From: Pantoea anthophila
GTDB lineage: Bacteria > Pseudomonadota > Gammaproteobacteria > Enterobacterales > Enterobacteriaceae
Length of the DNA stretch: 64,000 bases
Direction: 5' to 3'
Assembly: GCF_006494375.1 (NCBI RefSeq)
Contig: NZ_VHIZ01000056.1
Span: 203,685-267,684, forward strand
The number at the start of each line of letters is the position of its first letter. Position 1 is the stretch's first letter. The translations under genes and the position numbers were made by a program. Below are positions 1-9,004 of the stretch, piece after piece. The notes beneath the pieces are model-generated. The model did not search any database and was not told the DNA's origin. It worked only from the letters and a program-made list of their open reading frames with translations.

Positions 1-1
1 T

Positions 2-1330
2 CACGCCTTCCGTGAAGGGGATAAGGTGATTAATTACGTCATGGACAAGCTGGCCGAAAAAGGCCTCAGAGGGCTGACGCTGGCCTCGAGTTCGTTAATG
101 ACCTGCAACGCGCCGCTGATCGAACACATCAAAGCGGGCGTCGTGACCAAAATCTACACCTCCGGCATGCGTGGTGAACTCGCCGAGGCGATTTCACATG
201 GACTGATGGCGGAACCGGTAGAGATCCACTCGCATGGCGGCCGGGTTCATCTGATTGAGAAAGGGGAAATCAGCATCGATATCGCCTTTTTAGCGGTCTC
301 CTGCTGCGACGAGTATGGCAATGCCAGCGGCAGCGGTGGGGCATCCCGCTGCGGTTCGCTGGGGTATGCGATGGTGGATGCCAGATATGCCAGAAAGGTG
401 GTGCTGCTGACGGAAAGCATTGAGCCGTTTCCCCTGATGCCCGCCAGTCTGACCCAGGATCAGGTGGATTACATTGTCAGAATCGACAGCGTCGGCGATC
501 CGGCAAAAATCAGTGTCGGCGCTGCCCGCGTCACCAGTAATCCGCGTGAACTGATGATTGCGCGCTCGGCTGCCGACGTGATTGAGCACTCCGGCTATTT
601 CCGCGACGGCTTTTCGCTGCAAACCGGTTCGGGTGCCGCCTCGACAGCCTGCACCCGTTTCCTGGAATCACGCATGCGTAAACAGAACATTGTGGCCAGT
701 TTTGCTCTGGGCGGCATTACCGGCACCCTTGTGGATCTGCATGAAAAGGGACTGATTAAAACACTGCTGGATACGCAGAGTTTTGATGGGGTTGCCGGCG
801 CCTCGCTGGCGAAAAATCCGCATCACGTTGAAATCTCAACCAGCGTGTATGCCAACCCCTCCGCCAAAGCCGCCTGCTGCGATCGTGTCGATATTGTCAT
901 CCTGAGCGCGCTGGAAATCGATACAGATTTCAATGTGAACGTGCTGACCGGTTCCGACGGCGTGATGCGCGGGGCATCCGGCGGCCATTGTGACGTGGCC
1001 GCCGCGGCGAATCTGACCATCGTGGTGGCTCCGCTGATCCGCAGCCGTATTCCGACCGTCGTTCGTCAGGTCACCACACGGGTGACACCGGGAGAGAGCG
1101 TCGATGTTCTGGTCACCGATCACGGGATTGCCGTCAATCCCGCCCGACAGGAGGTGAAGGCCCGCCTGATGGCTGCGGGTCTGCCGGTGGTCGATATCGA
1201 CACGCTTTATCAGCGCGCGCTGCTCATCTCGGGCGAGCCAAAGCCCATTGCGTTTACCTCCCGCATCGTCGGGGTGGTGCGCTATCGCGATGGCAGCGTC
1301 ATCGACGTGGTCAGGCAGGTGAAAGCGTGA
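2..1330 (+). CDS. citF: Citrate lyase alpha subunit (citrate:ACP transferase), 5' end outside the window
   Basis: CitF exchanges the acetyl group on the citrate lyase acyl carrier protein for citrate. CitE then cleaves citryl-ACP to oxaloacetate and acetyl-ACP in the cytoplasm. The frame is open from base 2 and reads HAFREGDKVINYVMD, which matches the internal CitF region, so the gene starts upstream of the window. About 442 of the usual roughly 510 residues are visible. A glycine-rich segment (SGSGGASRCGSLG, about residues 100-112 of the visible part) fits the family's CoA-transferase-like fold. The stop overlaps the citX start (GTGA), so the genes are probably translationally coupled. citC, citD and citE are expected just upstream. 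Identification is firm. Confidence 0.95.
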   Translation, partial: HAFREGDKVINYVMDKLAEKGLRGLTLASSSLMTCNAPLIEHIKAGVVTKIYTSGMRGELAEAISHGLMAEPVEIHSHGGRVHLIEKGEISIDIAFLAVSCCDEYGNASGSGGASRCGSLGYAMVDARYARKVVLLTESIEPFPLMPASLTQDQVDYIVRIDSVGDPAKISVGAARVTSNPRELMIARSAADVIEHSGYFRDGFSLQTGSGAASTACTRFLESRMRKQNIVASFALGGITGTLVDLHEKGLIKTLLDTQSFDGVAGASLAKNPHHVEISTSVYANPSAKAACCDRVDIVILSALEIDTDFNVNVLTGSDGVMRGASGGHCDVAAAANLTIVVAPLIRSRIPTVVRQVTTRVTPGESVDVLVTDHGIAVNPARQEVKARLMAAGLPVVDIDTLYQRALLISGEPKPIAFTSRIVGVVRYRDGSVIDVVRQVKA

Positions 1331-1881
1331 ACCGTGTTGTGGCCCCGGCATCGTGCAGGCGTCTGGTGCTTGACGATGTGCTGAACGCCAGAGAGGCGCG
1401 CGCGCGTCGGCAGCAGGCGTGGCTGTGCCAGTATGGGCAGCCGGTGATTTCAGCCACGCTCGTCTGGCCGGGGGAGGTCAAAGATACCCCGCTTGCCCGG
1501 CAGGTCATGGCTGAGGCGAAAGAGGCGATTAATCAGCGGCTGCAACAGCACCGATGGCGGATCGCCAGGCAGGAGGCGGCTTTTCCCGTCACCGGCCCGG
1601 AGGCGCTCTGGTCCGTGTCGTCACCCGCCTGGATGATCAAGCATGTCATGGCCGATCTGGAGGATAACCATCCTCTTGGGCGTTTATGGGACATTGATGT
1701 CTTTTGTCCCACTGCGGGCCTGATCAAGCGCAGTGCAATACATCAGCCGATGCGCAGATGCTTTCTCTGTCATGAACCCGCCCACGTCTGCTCCCGTATG
1801 CGCCGCCATGCCCAGGATGAACTGGCGCAGAGAATTGAGGAGATAACCTATGACTATTTCAGCGGTCAGCGTTCAGTCTGA
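1327..1881 (+). CDS. citX: Apo-citrate lyase phosphoribosyl-dephospho-CoA transferase (holo-ACP synthase CitX)
   Basis: CitX attaches the 2'-(5''-phosphoribosyl)-3'-dephospho-CoA prosthetic group to a serine of the citrate lyase acyl carrier protein CitD. The 184-residue product has the family's typical length. It contains the characteristic C-terminal half (RLWDIDVFCPTAGLIKRS, then PMRRCFLCHEPAHVC). The GTG start overlaps the citF stop by four bases. The end overlaps citG by about 30 bases. This citF-citX-citG order is the standard one for enterobacterial citrate lyase operons, so the assignment rests on both sequence and context. Confidence 0.94.
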   Translation: MNRVVAPASCRRLVLDDVLNAREARARRQQAWLCQYGQPVISATLVWPGEVKDTPLARQVMAEAKEAINQRLQQHRWRIARQEAAFPVTGPEALWSVSSPAWMIKHVMADLEDNHPLGRLWDIDVFCPTAGLIKRSAIHQPMRRCFLCHEPAHVCSRMRRHAQDELAQRIEEITYDYFSGQRSV

Positions 1882-2722
1882 GCGCGCCGGGGATATCGCC
1901 TGGCTGGCCGCAGAGGCGATGGTCAAAGAGGTGAAGCTGACCCCCAAGCCGGGGCTGGTGGATCGCCGGAATAATGGGGCGCATAGCGACATGAATTTCA
2001 TGCTCTTTATGGCCAGTATTCGCGCCGTCTCACCCTGGTTTCCCCGTTTTTATGCCCAGGGGGTTGCCACCGCCGGTTTGCCCGCTTCCCAGACGTTACG
2101 GGCAATCAGACCCACGGGGCTGGCCTGTGAGCAGGCGATGTTTAAGGCTACGGGAGGCATCAATACTCATAAAGGCGGAATTTTCTCTCTGGGACTACTG
2201 TGCGCTGCCGCAGGCCGGCTCGCTAAAAACGCGATAAGGCTCAGCCAGCACAGCCTCTGTCGGGAAATCCGCGCGATGTGCGCAGGTCTGGTCGGCAACG
2301 AACTCAGCAACCCCGGTCAGGCAAAAACCCAAGGCGAACAGATTTTTCAGGCGTTCGGATTAACTGGCGCGCGCGGTGAGGCGGAGAAGGGCTTTGACAC
2401 CGTCAGGCGATATGGTCTGCCGCAGTGGGAAAACGTCCTGCGTGCGGGGGGATCGGAAGAGGAGGCCCTGCTCAGGATGCTGCTGGCTTTAATCGCCGCC
2501 AATCCCGACACCAATCTGGTTTCGCGGGGCGGTATGCGGGGACTGAGCTATGCCCGGCGCTACGCCACCCGACTCCTGAAAATCAGGGATCTCTCCGGTG
2601 AAACGCTCACAAAGGCGCTGAAACATATGGATAACGCCTTCATTCAGAAAAATATCAGTCCGGGAGGCAGCGCAGATCTTCTGGCGGTGGGGTGGCTCCT
2701 TTCCCATTATCCGGCGTCATGA
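1850..2722 (+). CDS. citG: Triphosphoribosyl-dephospho-CoA synthase CitG
   Basis: CitG makes the precursor of the citrate lyase prosthetic group from ATP and 3'-dephospho-CoA, releasing adenine. CitX then loads it onto CitD. The 290-residue protein has the conserved blocks TPKPGLVDRRNNGAHSDMN near residue 32 and GGINTHKGGIFSLGLL near residue 102, both typical of CitG/MdcB. Position directly after citX favours CitG over the malonate decarboxylase homologue MdcB. The stop codon overlaps a possible ATG of the next frame, but that gene more likely starts 33 bases further on. Confidence 0.94.
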   Translation: MTISAVSVQSERAGDIAWLAAEAMVKEVKLTPKPGLVDRRNNGAHSDMNFMLFMASIRAVSPWFPRFYAQGVATAGLPASQTLRAIRPTGLACEQAMFKATGGINTHKGGIFSLGLLCAAAGRLAKNAIRLSQHSLCREIRAMCAGLVGNELSNPGQAKTQGEQIFQAFGLTGARGEAEKGFDTVRRYGLPQWENVLRAGGSEEEALLRMLLALIAANPDTNLVSRGGMRGLSYARRYATRLLKIRDLSGETLTKALKHMDNAFIQKNISPGGSADLLAVGWLLSHYPAS

Positions 2723-2751
2723 AACCGCATGAACAGGGCGAGGAAAAAAGA

Positions 2752-3312
2752 ATGATGACGCAACGGCTGCACCAGCTGAGCGAGCGGTTCACGGTGATTC
2801 TGGTGCCGGGGGTGCGCGACAGTGATGAAAGTCACTGGCAAAGCTGCTGGCATCGGCGTTTTCCTCACTGGAAACGGATACGTCAGCGAAACTGGCTGGC
2901 GCCCGATATTGATGGCTGGATCGCAGCGATACGACGGGAGCGCTTATGTGGCCAGCGCCCGGCGATTCTGGTCGGACACAGTTTTGGCGCGCTCGCCGCC
3001 TGCCGTCTGGTTCAGACGCAGACGCTGCCCGTGGCTGGCATCATGCTGGTTGCGCCCGCAGAGCCCGCGCTGTTCGGACTGGAGGAGCAGGTGCTGCCGG
3101 AAAAACTGCCCGTTCCCGGCGTGATGTTTGTCAGCCACAACGATCCCCTCATGCCATTTAAACGCGCCCGGTTCTGGGCGGAATGCTGGGGTGCACACCT
3201 TATCGACCTGGGTGACGCCGGGCACATTAATAGCGCGGCCGGCTTTGGGGAGTGGGAATTTGGCCTGGTGCAACTGGCCGCATTTGGCGAAGGCCTTGAG
3301 ACCGATAATTAA
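2752..3312 (+). CDS. RBBP9/YdeN-type serine hydrolase
   Basis: A small alpha/beta hydrolase of about 186 residues in the RBBP9/YdeN family. The nucleophile elbow is GHSFGA. An aspartate in SHNDPLMPF and a histidine in DAGHINSA complete a Ser-Asp-His triad, so it is probably catalytically competent. The substrate is unknown. I chose the ATG at 2752 because a GAGG purine stretch (2740-2743) lies just upstream. ATGs at 2719 (overlapping the citG stop) and 2755 are alternatives. It sits between citG and the aconitase gene on the same strand. A role in the citrate pathway, for example as a thioesterase or esterase, is only an inference from position. Confidence 0.8.
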   Translation: MMTQRLHQLSERFTVILVPGVRDSDESHWQSCWHRRFPHWKRIRQRNWLAPDIDGWIAAIRRERLCGQRPAILVGHSFGALAACRLVQTQTLPVAGIMLVAPAEPALFGLEEQVLPEKLPVPGVMFVSHNDPLMPFKRARFWAECWGAHLIDLGDAGHINSAAGFGEWEFGLVQLAAFGEGLETDN

Positions 3313-3378
3313 AAGCAGAATTACGCACACTCTTTACTTCACGCAATTCAGACAGGTGATGTCTGTTTCGGAGAAACT

Positions 3379-5988
3379 ATGTCAGACAGCTACAGTAAGC
3401 ATGTACAGGAACGTGCTTTAAAAAATCTTCCTCCTGAGCCGCTTAATGCCGGGCAAACCCGCGCGTTAATTGATGCGCTGATATGTGCAGAGGGTGACGA
3501 TAAAAACAGGCTCCTGGAGCGGTTAGCCCATTGCGTTCCGCCCGGCGTCGATCCGGCAGCCAGCGTTAAAGCGGATTTTCTTTATCAGCAGATTAAAACC
3601 GGTGACCAGGCGGGCATCATTCCGCCTCAGCAGGCGATTGAACTGCTGGGCACCATGCAGGGTGGATACAATATTCAGCCGCTGATCGATCTGCTGGATG
3701 ACCCCCAATGGGCGAGCTGCGCGGCGCAACAGCTGAGTCACACCCTGCTTATTTTTGAAAAATTTAACGATGTGGCTGAAAAAGCGCAGCAGGGGAATCA
3801 CCCTGCACAGGCGGTGATGCAGTCATGGGCGCGGGGCGAATGGTTTACACGCCGCCCGGCACTCCCGGAGACGATGACGCTCAACGTCTTCCGTGTCACC
3901 GGTGAAACCAATACAGATGACCTGTCTCCCGCGCCTGAGGCATGGTCACGTCCCGATATTCCGCTGCATGCGCTCTCTATGTTGAGCCATCCGCGCGAGG
4001 GGGTGGAGCCGGATGAGCCTGGCAACCGGGGGCCGATGACGCAGCTGGCGACACTGAAGCTGCAGGGCTATCCACTGGTCTACGTCGGGGATGTAGTGGG
4101 AACCGGCTCGTCGCGAAAATCGGCCACCAATTCGCTTCTGTGGCATATCGGCAGGGATATCCCCTGGGTGCCCAATAAACGCAACGGCGGCGTGGTGTTT
4201 GGCGGAAAAATTGCCCCCATCTTTTTCAACACGCTTGAGGACTCGGGCGCACTGCCTGTCGAAATGGACGTCTCCGGCCTGAAGACGGGCATGCTGATCG
4301 ACCTTTATCCTTACCGGGGCGAAGTGCGCGACCACGCCAGCCAGCAGCTGATCACCCGATTCACGCTGAAAACGGCGGTGCTGCCTGACGAAGTGCGTGC
4401 GGGCGGGCGTATTCCGCTGATCATTGGCCGAAGCCTGACGGCCAGAGCACGGGAGTGGCTGGGACTGCCGCCTTCCGACCTCTTCCGGCAGCCTGAAGCC
4501 CCCGTACCGTCCACGGCAGGTTTTACCCTGGCGCAAAAAATAGTGGGAAGAGCCTGTGGTGTGGCGGGCGTGCGGCCCGGCCAGTATTGCGAACCTAAAA
4601 TCACCACGGTCGGTTCGCAGGATACCACCGGCGGCATGACGCGCGATGAGCTGACCGATCTCGCCTGCCTGCGCTTTTCCACCGACCTGTTCATGCAATC
4701 GTTCTGTCACACGTCGGCGTACCCTAAACCGGTTGATGTGAAGCTGCATGAGACACTGCCAGAGTTTATCAGCCAGCGGAATGGCGTCGCGCTCAGACCC
4801 GGCGATGGCATCATTCACTCCTGGCTTAATCGCATGCTGATCCCCGATACGGTCGGCACCGGCGCAGACTCTCACACCCGTTTCCCATTAGGGATCTCAT
4901 TTCCGGGCGGCTCCGGTCTGGTCGCCTTTGCCGCAGCAACCGGCATTATGCCGCTGGATATGCCGGAGTCGGTGCTGGTGCGTTTCACCGGCGACATGCA
5001 GAAAGGGATCACCCTGCGTGACCTGGTTCACGCCATCCCGCTTTATGCCATCCGACAGGGATTGCTGACGGTAGAGAAGAAAAACAAGATCAACATTTTC
5101 TCCGGCCGGATTCTGGAAATCGAAGGGCTGAGCAGCCTGAAAGCCGAACAGGCTTTCGAACTGGCGGATGCGTCGGCTGAACGCTCTGCGGCGGCCTGTG
5201 TGTTGCGTCTGGAAGAGGAGAATGTGGCGGAGTTTCTGCGTTCGGATATTGCGCTGCTGCGCTGGATGATAGAGCAGGGCTATCAGCACGCCGGGACCCT
5301 GGCGCGACGGATTGCAGAGATGGAAGCCTGGCTGGCTAACCCGTCGCTGCTGGTGGCCGACCAGGATGCTGAGTATGCGGCCATAATCGAGATAGACCTC
5401 ACAGAAATCACCGAACCAATTGTCTGTGCGCCGGATGATCCGGATGATGCCCGCCTGTTGTCAGAGGTGGCCGGTTCGCCAGTTGAGGAGGTGTTCATTG
5501 GCTCCTGCATGACCAATATTGGCCATTTTCGTGCGGTCGGTAAACTTCTGTCGGACGTGAAGGATCTGCCTGCCAGGCTCTGGCTGGCGCCGCCAACGAA
5601 AATGGATGCGCAGCAGCTCTCCCGCGAAGGCTACTTTAACCGGTTTATTCAGGCGGGTGCCCGAATCGAACCTGCTGGCTGTTCTCTCTGTATGGGGAAT
5701 CAGGCCCGGGTGCGGCAGGGCAGCCATGCTGTTTCAACCTCGACCCGTAACTTCCCGCATCGCCTGGGAACGGATGCCCGTGTTTTTCTGGCGTCGGCTG
5801 AACTGAGCGCGGTGGCGGCGATGATGGGCAAAATGCCGACGGTGGAGCAGTATCTTCGGCAGATGGAGAAGATTCACCCGCACCACGACGAGACGTATCG
5901 CTATCTTAATTTCGACCAGTTACCGCACTATCGGTCTGCGCACGATGAAAAGAGGGTGATTAAAACGTTTGCCGGGCAGAACCTGTAA
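3379..5988 (+). CDS. AcnB-type aconitate hydratase linked to the citrate lyase operon
   Basis: A full-length AcnB-family aconitase of 869 residues (E. coli AcnB has 865). It has the N-terminal HEAT-like domain (TMQGGYN), the swivelling domain with GDVVGTGSSRKSATNS near residues 234-249, and the [4Fe-4S] domains. The cluster cysteines are Cys710 (GSCMTN) and Cys768/Cys771 (CSLC), so the enzyme should be active. AcnB interconverts citrate and isocitrate through cis-aconitate, and also handles 2-methylisocitrate. It clearly diverges from housekeeping AcnB in side chains and sits between citrate lyase genes and a tricarboxylate-type permease. I therefore infer a dedicated catabolic paralogue and give no symbol. 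A housekeeping acnB is expected elsewhere in the genome. Confidence 0.92.
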   Translation: MSDSYSKHVQERALKNLPPEPLNAGQTRALIDALICAEGDDKNRLLERLAHCVPPGVDPAASVKADFLYQQIKTGDQAGIIPPQQAIELLGTMQGGYNIQPLIDLLDDPQWASCAAQQLSHTLLIFEKFNDVAEKAQQGNHPAQAVMQSWARGEWFTRRPALPETMTLNVFRVTGETNTDDLSPAPEAWSRPDIPLHALSMLSHPREGVEPDEPGNRGPMTQLATLKLQGYPLVYVGDVVGTGSSRKSATNSLLWHIGRDIPWVPNKRNGGVVFGGKIAPIFFNTLEDSGALPVEMDVSGLKTGMLIDLYPYRGEVRDHASQQLITRFTLKTAVLPDEVRAGGRIPLIIGRSLTARAREWLGLPPSDLFRQPEAPVPSTAGFTLAQKIVGRACGVAGVRPGQYCEPKITTVGSQDTTGGMTRDELTDLACLRFSTDLFMQSFCHTSAYPKPVDVKLHETLPEFISQRNGVALRPGDGIIHSWLNRMLIPDTVGTGADSHTRFPLGISFPGGSGLVAFAAATGIMPLDMPESVLVRFTGDMQKGITLRDLVHAIPLYAIRQGLLTVEKKNKINIFSGRILEIEGLSSLKAEQAFELADASAERSAAACVLRLEEENVAEFLRSDIALLRWMIEQGYQHAGTLARRIAEMEAWLANPSLLVADQDAEYAAIIEIDLTEITEPIVCAPDDPDDARLLSEVAGSPVEEVFIGSCMTNIGHFRAVGKLLSDVKDLPARLWLAPPTKMDAQQLSREGYFNRFIQAGARIEPAGCSLCMGNQARVRQGSHAVSTSTRNFPHRLGTDARVFLASAELSAVAAMMGKMPTVEQYLRQMEKIHPHHDETYRYLNFDQLPHYRSAHDEKRVIKTFAGQNL

Positions 5989-6088
5989 TCCGTGACGTTT
6001 AATCTAAGCGTGTGAGCCGCATCCGGGCAGACAGCAGAGGCAGAGTGTGACGTTTCTGTTGTTCCGGGTGCGGCACACAGGGAGGTGT

Positions 6089-7522
6089 ATGTTGACCGCA
6101 AAAACCACAAAAATAGCGTTGCTCATTTTTATCCTTCTCTTACCCCTGGTTTTGCCGCCGCCCACAGGGTTAACCCGGGAGGCCGCGATACTGGCCGGGA
6201 TCTATCTCGCGGCGATTGTCGGGTTGATCAGCAAGCCTTACCCTGAACCGGTCATCATGCTGTTCGCCGTGGCGCTCTCCTGTCTTGCCATCGCCCGGTT
6301 TGACGACTCTCCGGTGAAATCGCTGGATGTGCTGAGCGGCTATGCCTCCGGCACGACGTGGCTGGTGTTCAGCGCCTTTACATTGAGTGCAGCCTTTGTA
6401 ACCACCGGACTGGGCCGGCGTCTGGCGTACGGGTTTATCCTGAAATTTGGCTCGACCACATTGCGACTCGGCTATGTCACCGCACTGCTGGACGTCATTC
6501 TGGCACCAGCGACGCCCTCTAACACCGCCCGCGCCGGCGGGGTCGTCTTTCCCATCATTAACAGCATCGCGCTGGTCTTAGGCTCCACGCCAGGCGAGAC
6601 GCCGCGTAAAGCCGGGCGGTTTCTGATGGTGAATGTTTACATGGTCACCAAAACCACCAGCTACATGTTTCTTACCGCTTTCGCGGGCAATGCCTTAGCC
6701 CTCCAGTTAATTTCTGACATTTTTCACATTCAGATTAGCTGGGGTGGCTGGGCGCTGGCTGGCGTGCCGCTGGGGCTGCTGATGCTGGCGCTGATCCCCT
6801 TCCTGACCTATAAAATCGTGCGTCCGGAATTAAAAAAATTAGACAACGTTCACATCGCCACGGCCGGTCTGCAGGCGCTGGGGCCAATGAGTCCGAAAGA
6901 GAAAGGGCTTATCGTGGTGTTTATTGCCGCCCTGCTGGGATGGATCTTTTCCCGCCATCTGGGGTTAAACGAATCGGCGGTTGCCGTTATCGCGATGGTG
7001 GCTGCCCTGATCTTTAACATCATCAGCTGGAATGATGTGCTGCAGAATAAGGGGGGCTGGAATACCCTGATTTGGTACGGCGGCATTATCGGACTCAGCA
7101 CGACGTTAAGCAAAGAGGGGATTTTTCACTGGCTGGCAGAGGTGATGTCGGCACACCTGAACTTTCTGGGGCCGGAAAACAGCACGATTATCATCATTGT
7201 CCTGCTGAGCCTGGCGGTACGCTATCTGTTCGCCTCAGGCGGTGCCTATGTGGCCGCGATGGTGCCGGTGTTAGCCACGGTGGGACTGGTCACCGGCGCG
7301 GCACCCGTCCTGCTTGCGCTGGCGATCCTCTTTTCTAACTCCTATGGCGGTAGCCTGACGCACTATGGCGGCGCGGCAGGCCCGATTATCTTTGCCGCGG
7401 GCTACAACGACATTAAATCGTGGTGGATCACGGGAACGGTGATTACCCTGTTAACCTTTATCCTGCATATGCTCATCGGCCTTCCCTGGTGGAGCTTCCT
7501 TTTGCAGCACGGCCTGCTGTAA
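6089..7522 (+). CDS. DASS-family (CitT/TtdT-like) di/tricarboxylate transporter
   Basis: An inner-membrane permease of about 477 residues with more than ten hydrophobic segments. It contains the loop ATPSNTARAGGVVFPI and the C-terminal SLTHYGGAAGPIIFAAGY, both typical of CitT/TtdT/SdcS anion:sodium symporters and antiporters. E. coli CitT exchanges citrate for succinate. The position after citrate lyase and aconitase genes suggests citrate, aconitate, isocitrate or another tricarboxylate as substrate. The start at 6089 follows GGAGG at 6081 with short spacing. A TTG at 6092 or a GTG at 6047 are alternatives. It is the last gene of the same-strand block and faces umuC convergently. Confidence 0.9.
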   Translation: MLTAKTTKIALLIFILLLPLVLPPPTGLTREAAILAGIYLAAIVGLISKPYPEPVIMLFAVALSCLAIARFDDSPVKSLDVLSGYASGTTWLVFSAFTLSAAFVTTGLGRRLAYGFILKFGSTTLRLGYVTALLDVILAPATPSNTARAGGVVFPIINSIALVLGSTPGETPRKAGRFLMVNVYMVTKTTSYMFLTAFAGNALALQLISDIFHIQISWGGWALAGVPLGLLMLALIPFLTYKIVRPELKKLDNVHIATAGLQALGPMSPKEKGLIVVFIAALLGWIFSRHLGLNESAVAVIAMVAALIFNIISWNDVLQNKGGWNTLIWYGGIIGLSTTLSKEGIFHWLAEVMSAHLNFLGPENSTIIIIVLLSLAVRYLFASGGAYVAAMVPVLATVGLVTGAAPVLLALAILFSNSYGGSLTHYGGAAGPIIFAAGYNDIKSWWITGTVITLLTFILHMLIGLPWWSFLLQHGLL

Positions 7523-7582
7523 ACACGGTCAGGGCTTTGCTGGCGACACCGCGCCGGATCAGCCCTCGCTCTGCATGGCACG

Positions 7583-8845
7583 TTATTTTGCCACAGGGAG
7601 ATCCTGATAACGGGTGGTGTAGGCGGGTGACAACATTTCCCGCTTCATCGCCCAGGGCTTCTGGACGCCCTGACCGGCAAACCATAACTTCGCTTTTCCG
7701 CTCTGATTAATGCCATCGACCACGCGCATCAGCGCTTCACTGCCAGGGCGGGGCTGAAACTCATCGAAAAGATTAAGTTGCGTCACGCCCTGATTAAAAA
7801 AGTCCCCCAGCATAACGCCTGCCTTCATATAGCGGCAGCCATCCAGCCAGATACGATCCAGCGCTTCGGCGGCCACGCGTATAATGTCGCGGGTATCGTT
7901 AGTCGGGATAGGTAACTGCGCCATAGCCTGATTACCATAAAAACCTTCTCCTTCAGCATGCGGACTGGTGCGGATAAACACGGCGACCTGTCGACAGAAC
8001 TGCCGCTCCTCACGCAGTTTTTCCGCCGCCCTGACCGCATAGTTACACACGGCTTCCCGCATATCAGCATACGCTGTGATGCGTCCTGAAAAAGAGCGTG
8101 AGCAGATGATCTGCTGTTTCGCAGGCGAGAAGGTCTCCAGTTCCAGGCAGGGTTCGCCGCGCAACTCCCTGACCGTTCGCTCCAGCACCACGTTGAAATG
8201 TTTGCGAATAACCCAGGTACTCTGTTCCGATAAGTCTTTTGCCGTGATGATGCCCATGGCATTCAGTTTCCTGCTGAGACGTCTTCCCACACCCCAGACA
8301 TCTTCAACCGGGATCAGGGCCATCAGCTTTTTCTGGCGATCCACATTAGAGAGGTCAACCACACCACGGGTTTTTGACCATTTTTTTGCGGCGTGATTCG
8401 CCAGTTTGGCCAGAGTTTTGGTCTGTGCAATGCCGACACCGACGGTAAGATGGGTATCCTGTTTGATGCGTGCACGGATCTCGTGCCCGACTTCTTCCAG
8501 AACGCGACAGTGGCGAACGCCGGTGAGGTCGACAAACGCTTCATCAATGGAGTAGATCTCAACGGCTGGCGAGATCGCCTCCAGCGTGGTCATGATCCGG
8601 TTACTCATATCAGCGTAAAGCGTGTAATTTGAACTGAAAACGTGGACGTTGAGCCGCTGCAAATCCTCTTTGATTTTGAAATAGGGTGCCCCCATTTTGA
8701 TCCCCAACTGCTTTGCCTCGGCCGAGCGTGAGATAATACATCCATCATTATTACTCAGGATGCAGACGGGCTTGCCTCTCAGGTCGGGCCTGAAAACGGT
8801 TTCGCATGAGGCGTAGAAGGAGTTGACATCAACCAGGGCGAACAT
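7583..8845 (-). CDS. umuC: Y-family translesion DNA polymerase V catalytic subunit UmuC
   Basis: UmuC is the catalytic subunit of the error-prone polymerase that bypasses DNA lesions during the SOS response. The 420-residue product starts MFALVDVNSFYASCE and contains SIDEAFVDLTG; together these give the metal-binding acidic residues of the palm. HLTVGVGIAQTKTLAKLANHAAKKW and a C-terminal little-finger region also match UmuC over its full length (E. coli 422). I chose the ATG at 8845; a TTG two codons upstream is less likely. No umuD precedes it. Instead a 40-codon open frame ends one base into umuC (TGATG), and a strong LexA box lies about 140 bases upstream. UmuD must be supplied from elsewhere if this works as Pol V. 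Confidence 0.95.
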   Translation of the reverse strand: MFALVDVNSFYASCETVFRPDLRGKPVCILSNNDGCIISRSAEAKQLGIKMGAPYFKIKEDLQRLNVHVFSSNYTLYADMSNRIMTTLEAISPAVEIYSIDEAFVDLTGVRHCRVLEEVGHEIRARIKQDTHLTVGVGIAQTKTLAKLANHAAKKWSKTRGVVDLSNVDRQKKLMALIPVEDVWGVGRRLSRKLNAMGIITAKDLSEQSTWVIRKHFNVVLERTVRELRGEPCLELETFSPAKQQIICSRSFSGRITAYADMREAVCNYAVRAAEKLREERQFCRQVAVFIRTSPHAEGEGFYGNQAMAQLPIPTNDTRDIIRVAAEALDRIWLDGCRYMKAGVMLGDFFNQGVTQLNLFDEFQPRPGSEALMRVVDGINQSGKAKLWFAGQGVQKPWAMKREMLSPAYTTRYQDLPVAK

Positions 8846-8967
8846 CAGCAATCGGCCCTGTTTAGCGGACTGTTAATCAGGGAGTGGCTGGCCAGCCGAT
8901 AGCCAGCAGGGGCAGTGACACCGGCATGAGCGCGCGGTTGAGATGTCACGGGTCTGAAAAGGGGCAT
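8845..8967 (-). CDS. Possible 40-residue SOS-leader protein upstream of umuC
   Basis: An open frame of 40 codons runs from an ATG at 8967 to a TGA that overlaps the umuC ATG (TGATG). It begins MPLFRPVTSQ and ends LNRADC. It occupies the place where umuD normally lies, between the LexA box and umuC. I see no convincing similarity to UmuD: the Cys-Gly cleavage site and Ser/Lys catalytic residues are absent, and the frame is far too short. The ribosome-binding site is weak. It may be a translated leader coupling umuC expression, a remnant of a longer gene, or chance. The overlap geometry is the main support. Confidence 0.4.
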   Translation of the reverse strand: MPLFRPVTSQPRAHAGVTAPAGYRLASHSLINSPLNRADC

Positions 8968-8984
8968 AAAGGTATCTTTGCGAA

Positions 8985-9004
8985 TGCTGTATATAAATAC
9001 AGTA
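8985..9004 (-). promoter_or_regulatory. LexA (SOS) operator
   Basis: The sequence TGCTGTATATAAATACAGTA matches the E. coli LexA consensus TACTGTATATATATACAGTA at 18 of 20 positions, with a perfect CTGT-N8-ACAG core. It lies about 20 bases upstream of the small open frame and about 140 bases upstream of umuC on the minus strand. DNA-damage induction of umuC is therefore very likely. Confidence 0.9.

Noticed and set aside
3946..4875. 309-codon minus-strand frame opposite the aconitase gene
   Set aside because: Antisense shadow with no start site or recognisable domain; the aconitase frame is full length.
8845..8967. Small frame upstream of umuC as a umuD remnant
   Set aside because: No cleavage site, catalytic Ser/Lys or alignable block of UmuD could be found; kept only as an unknown small frame.
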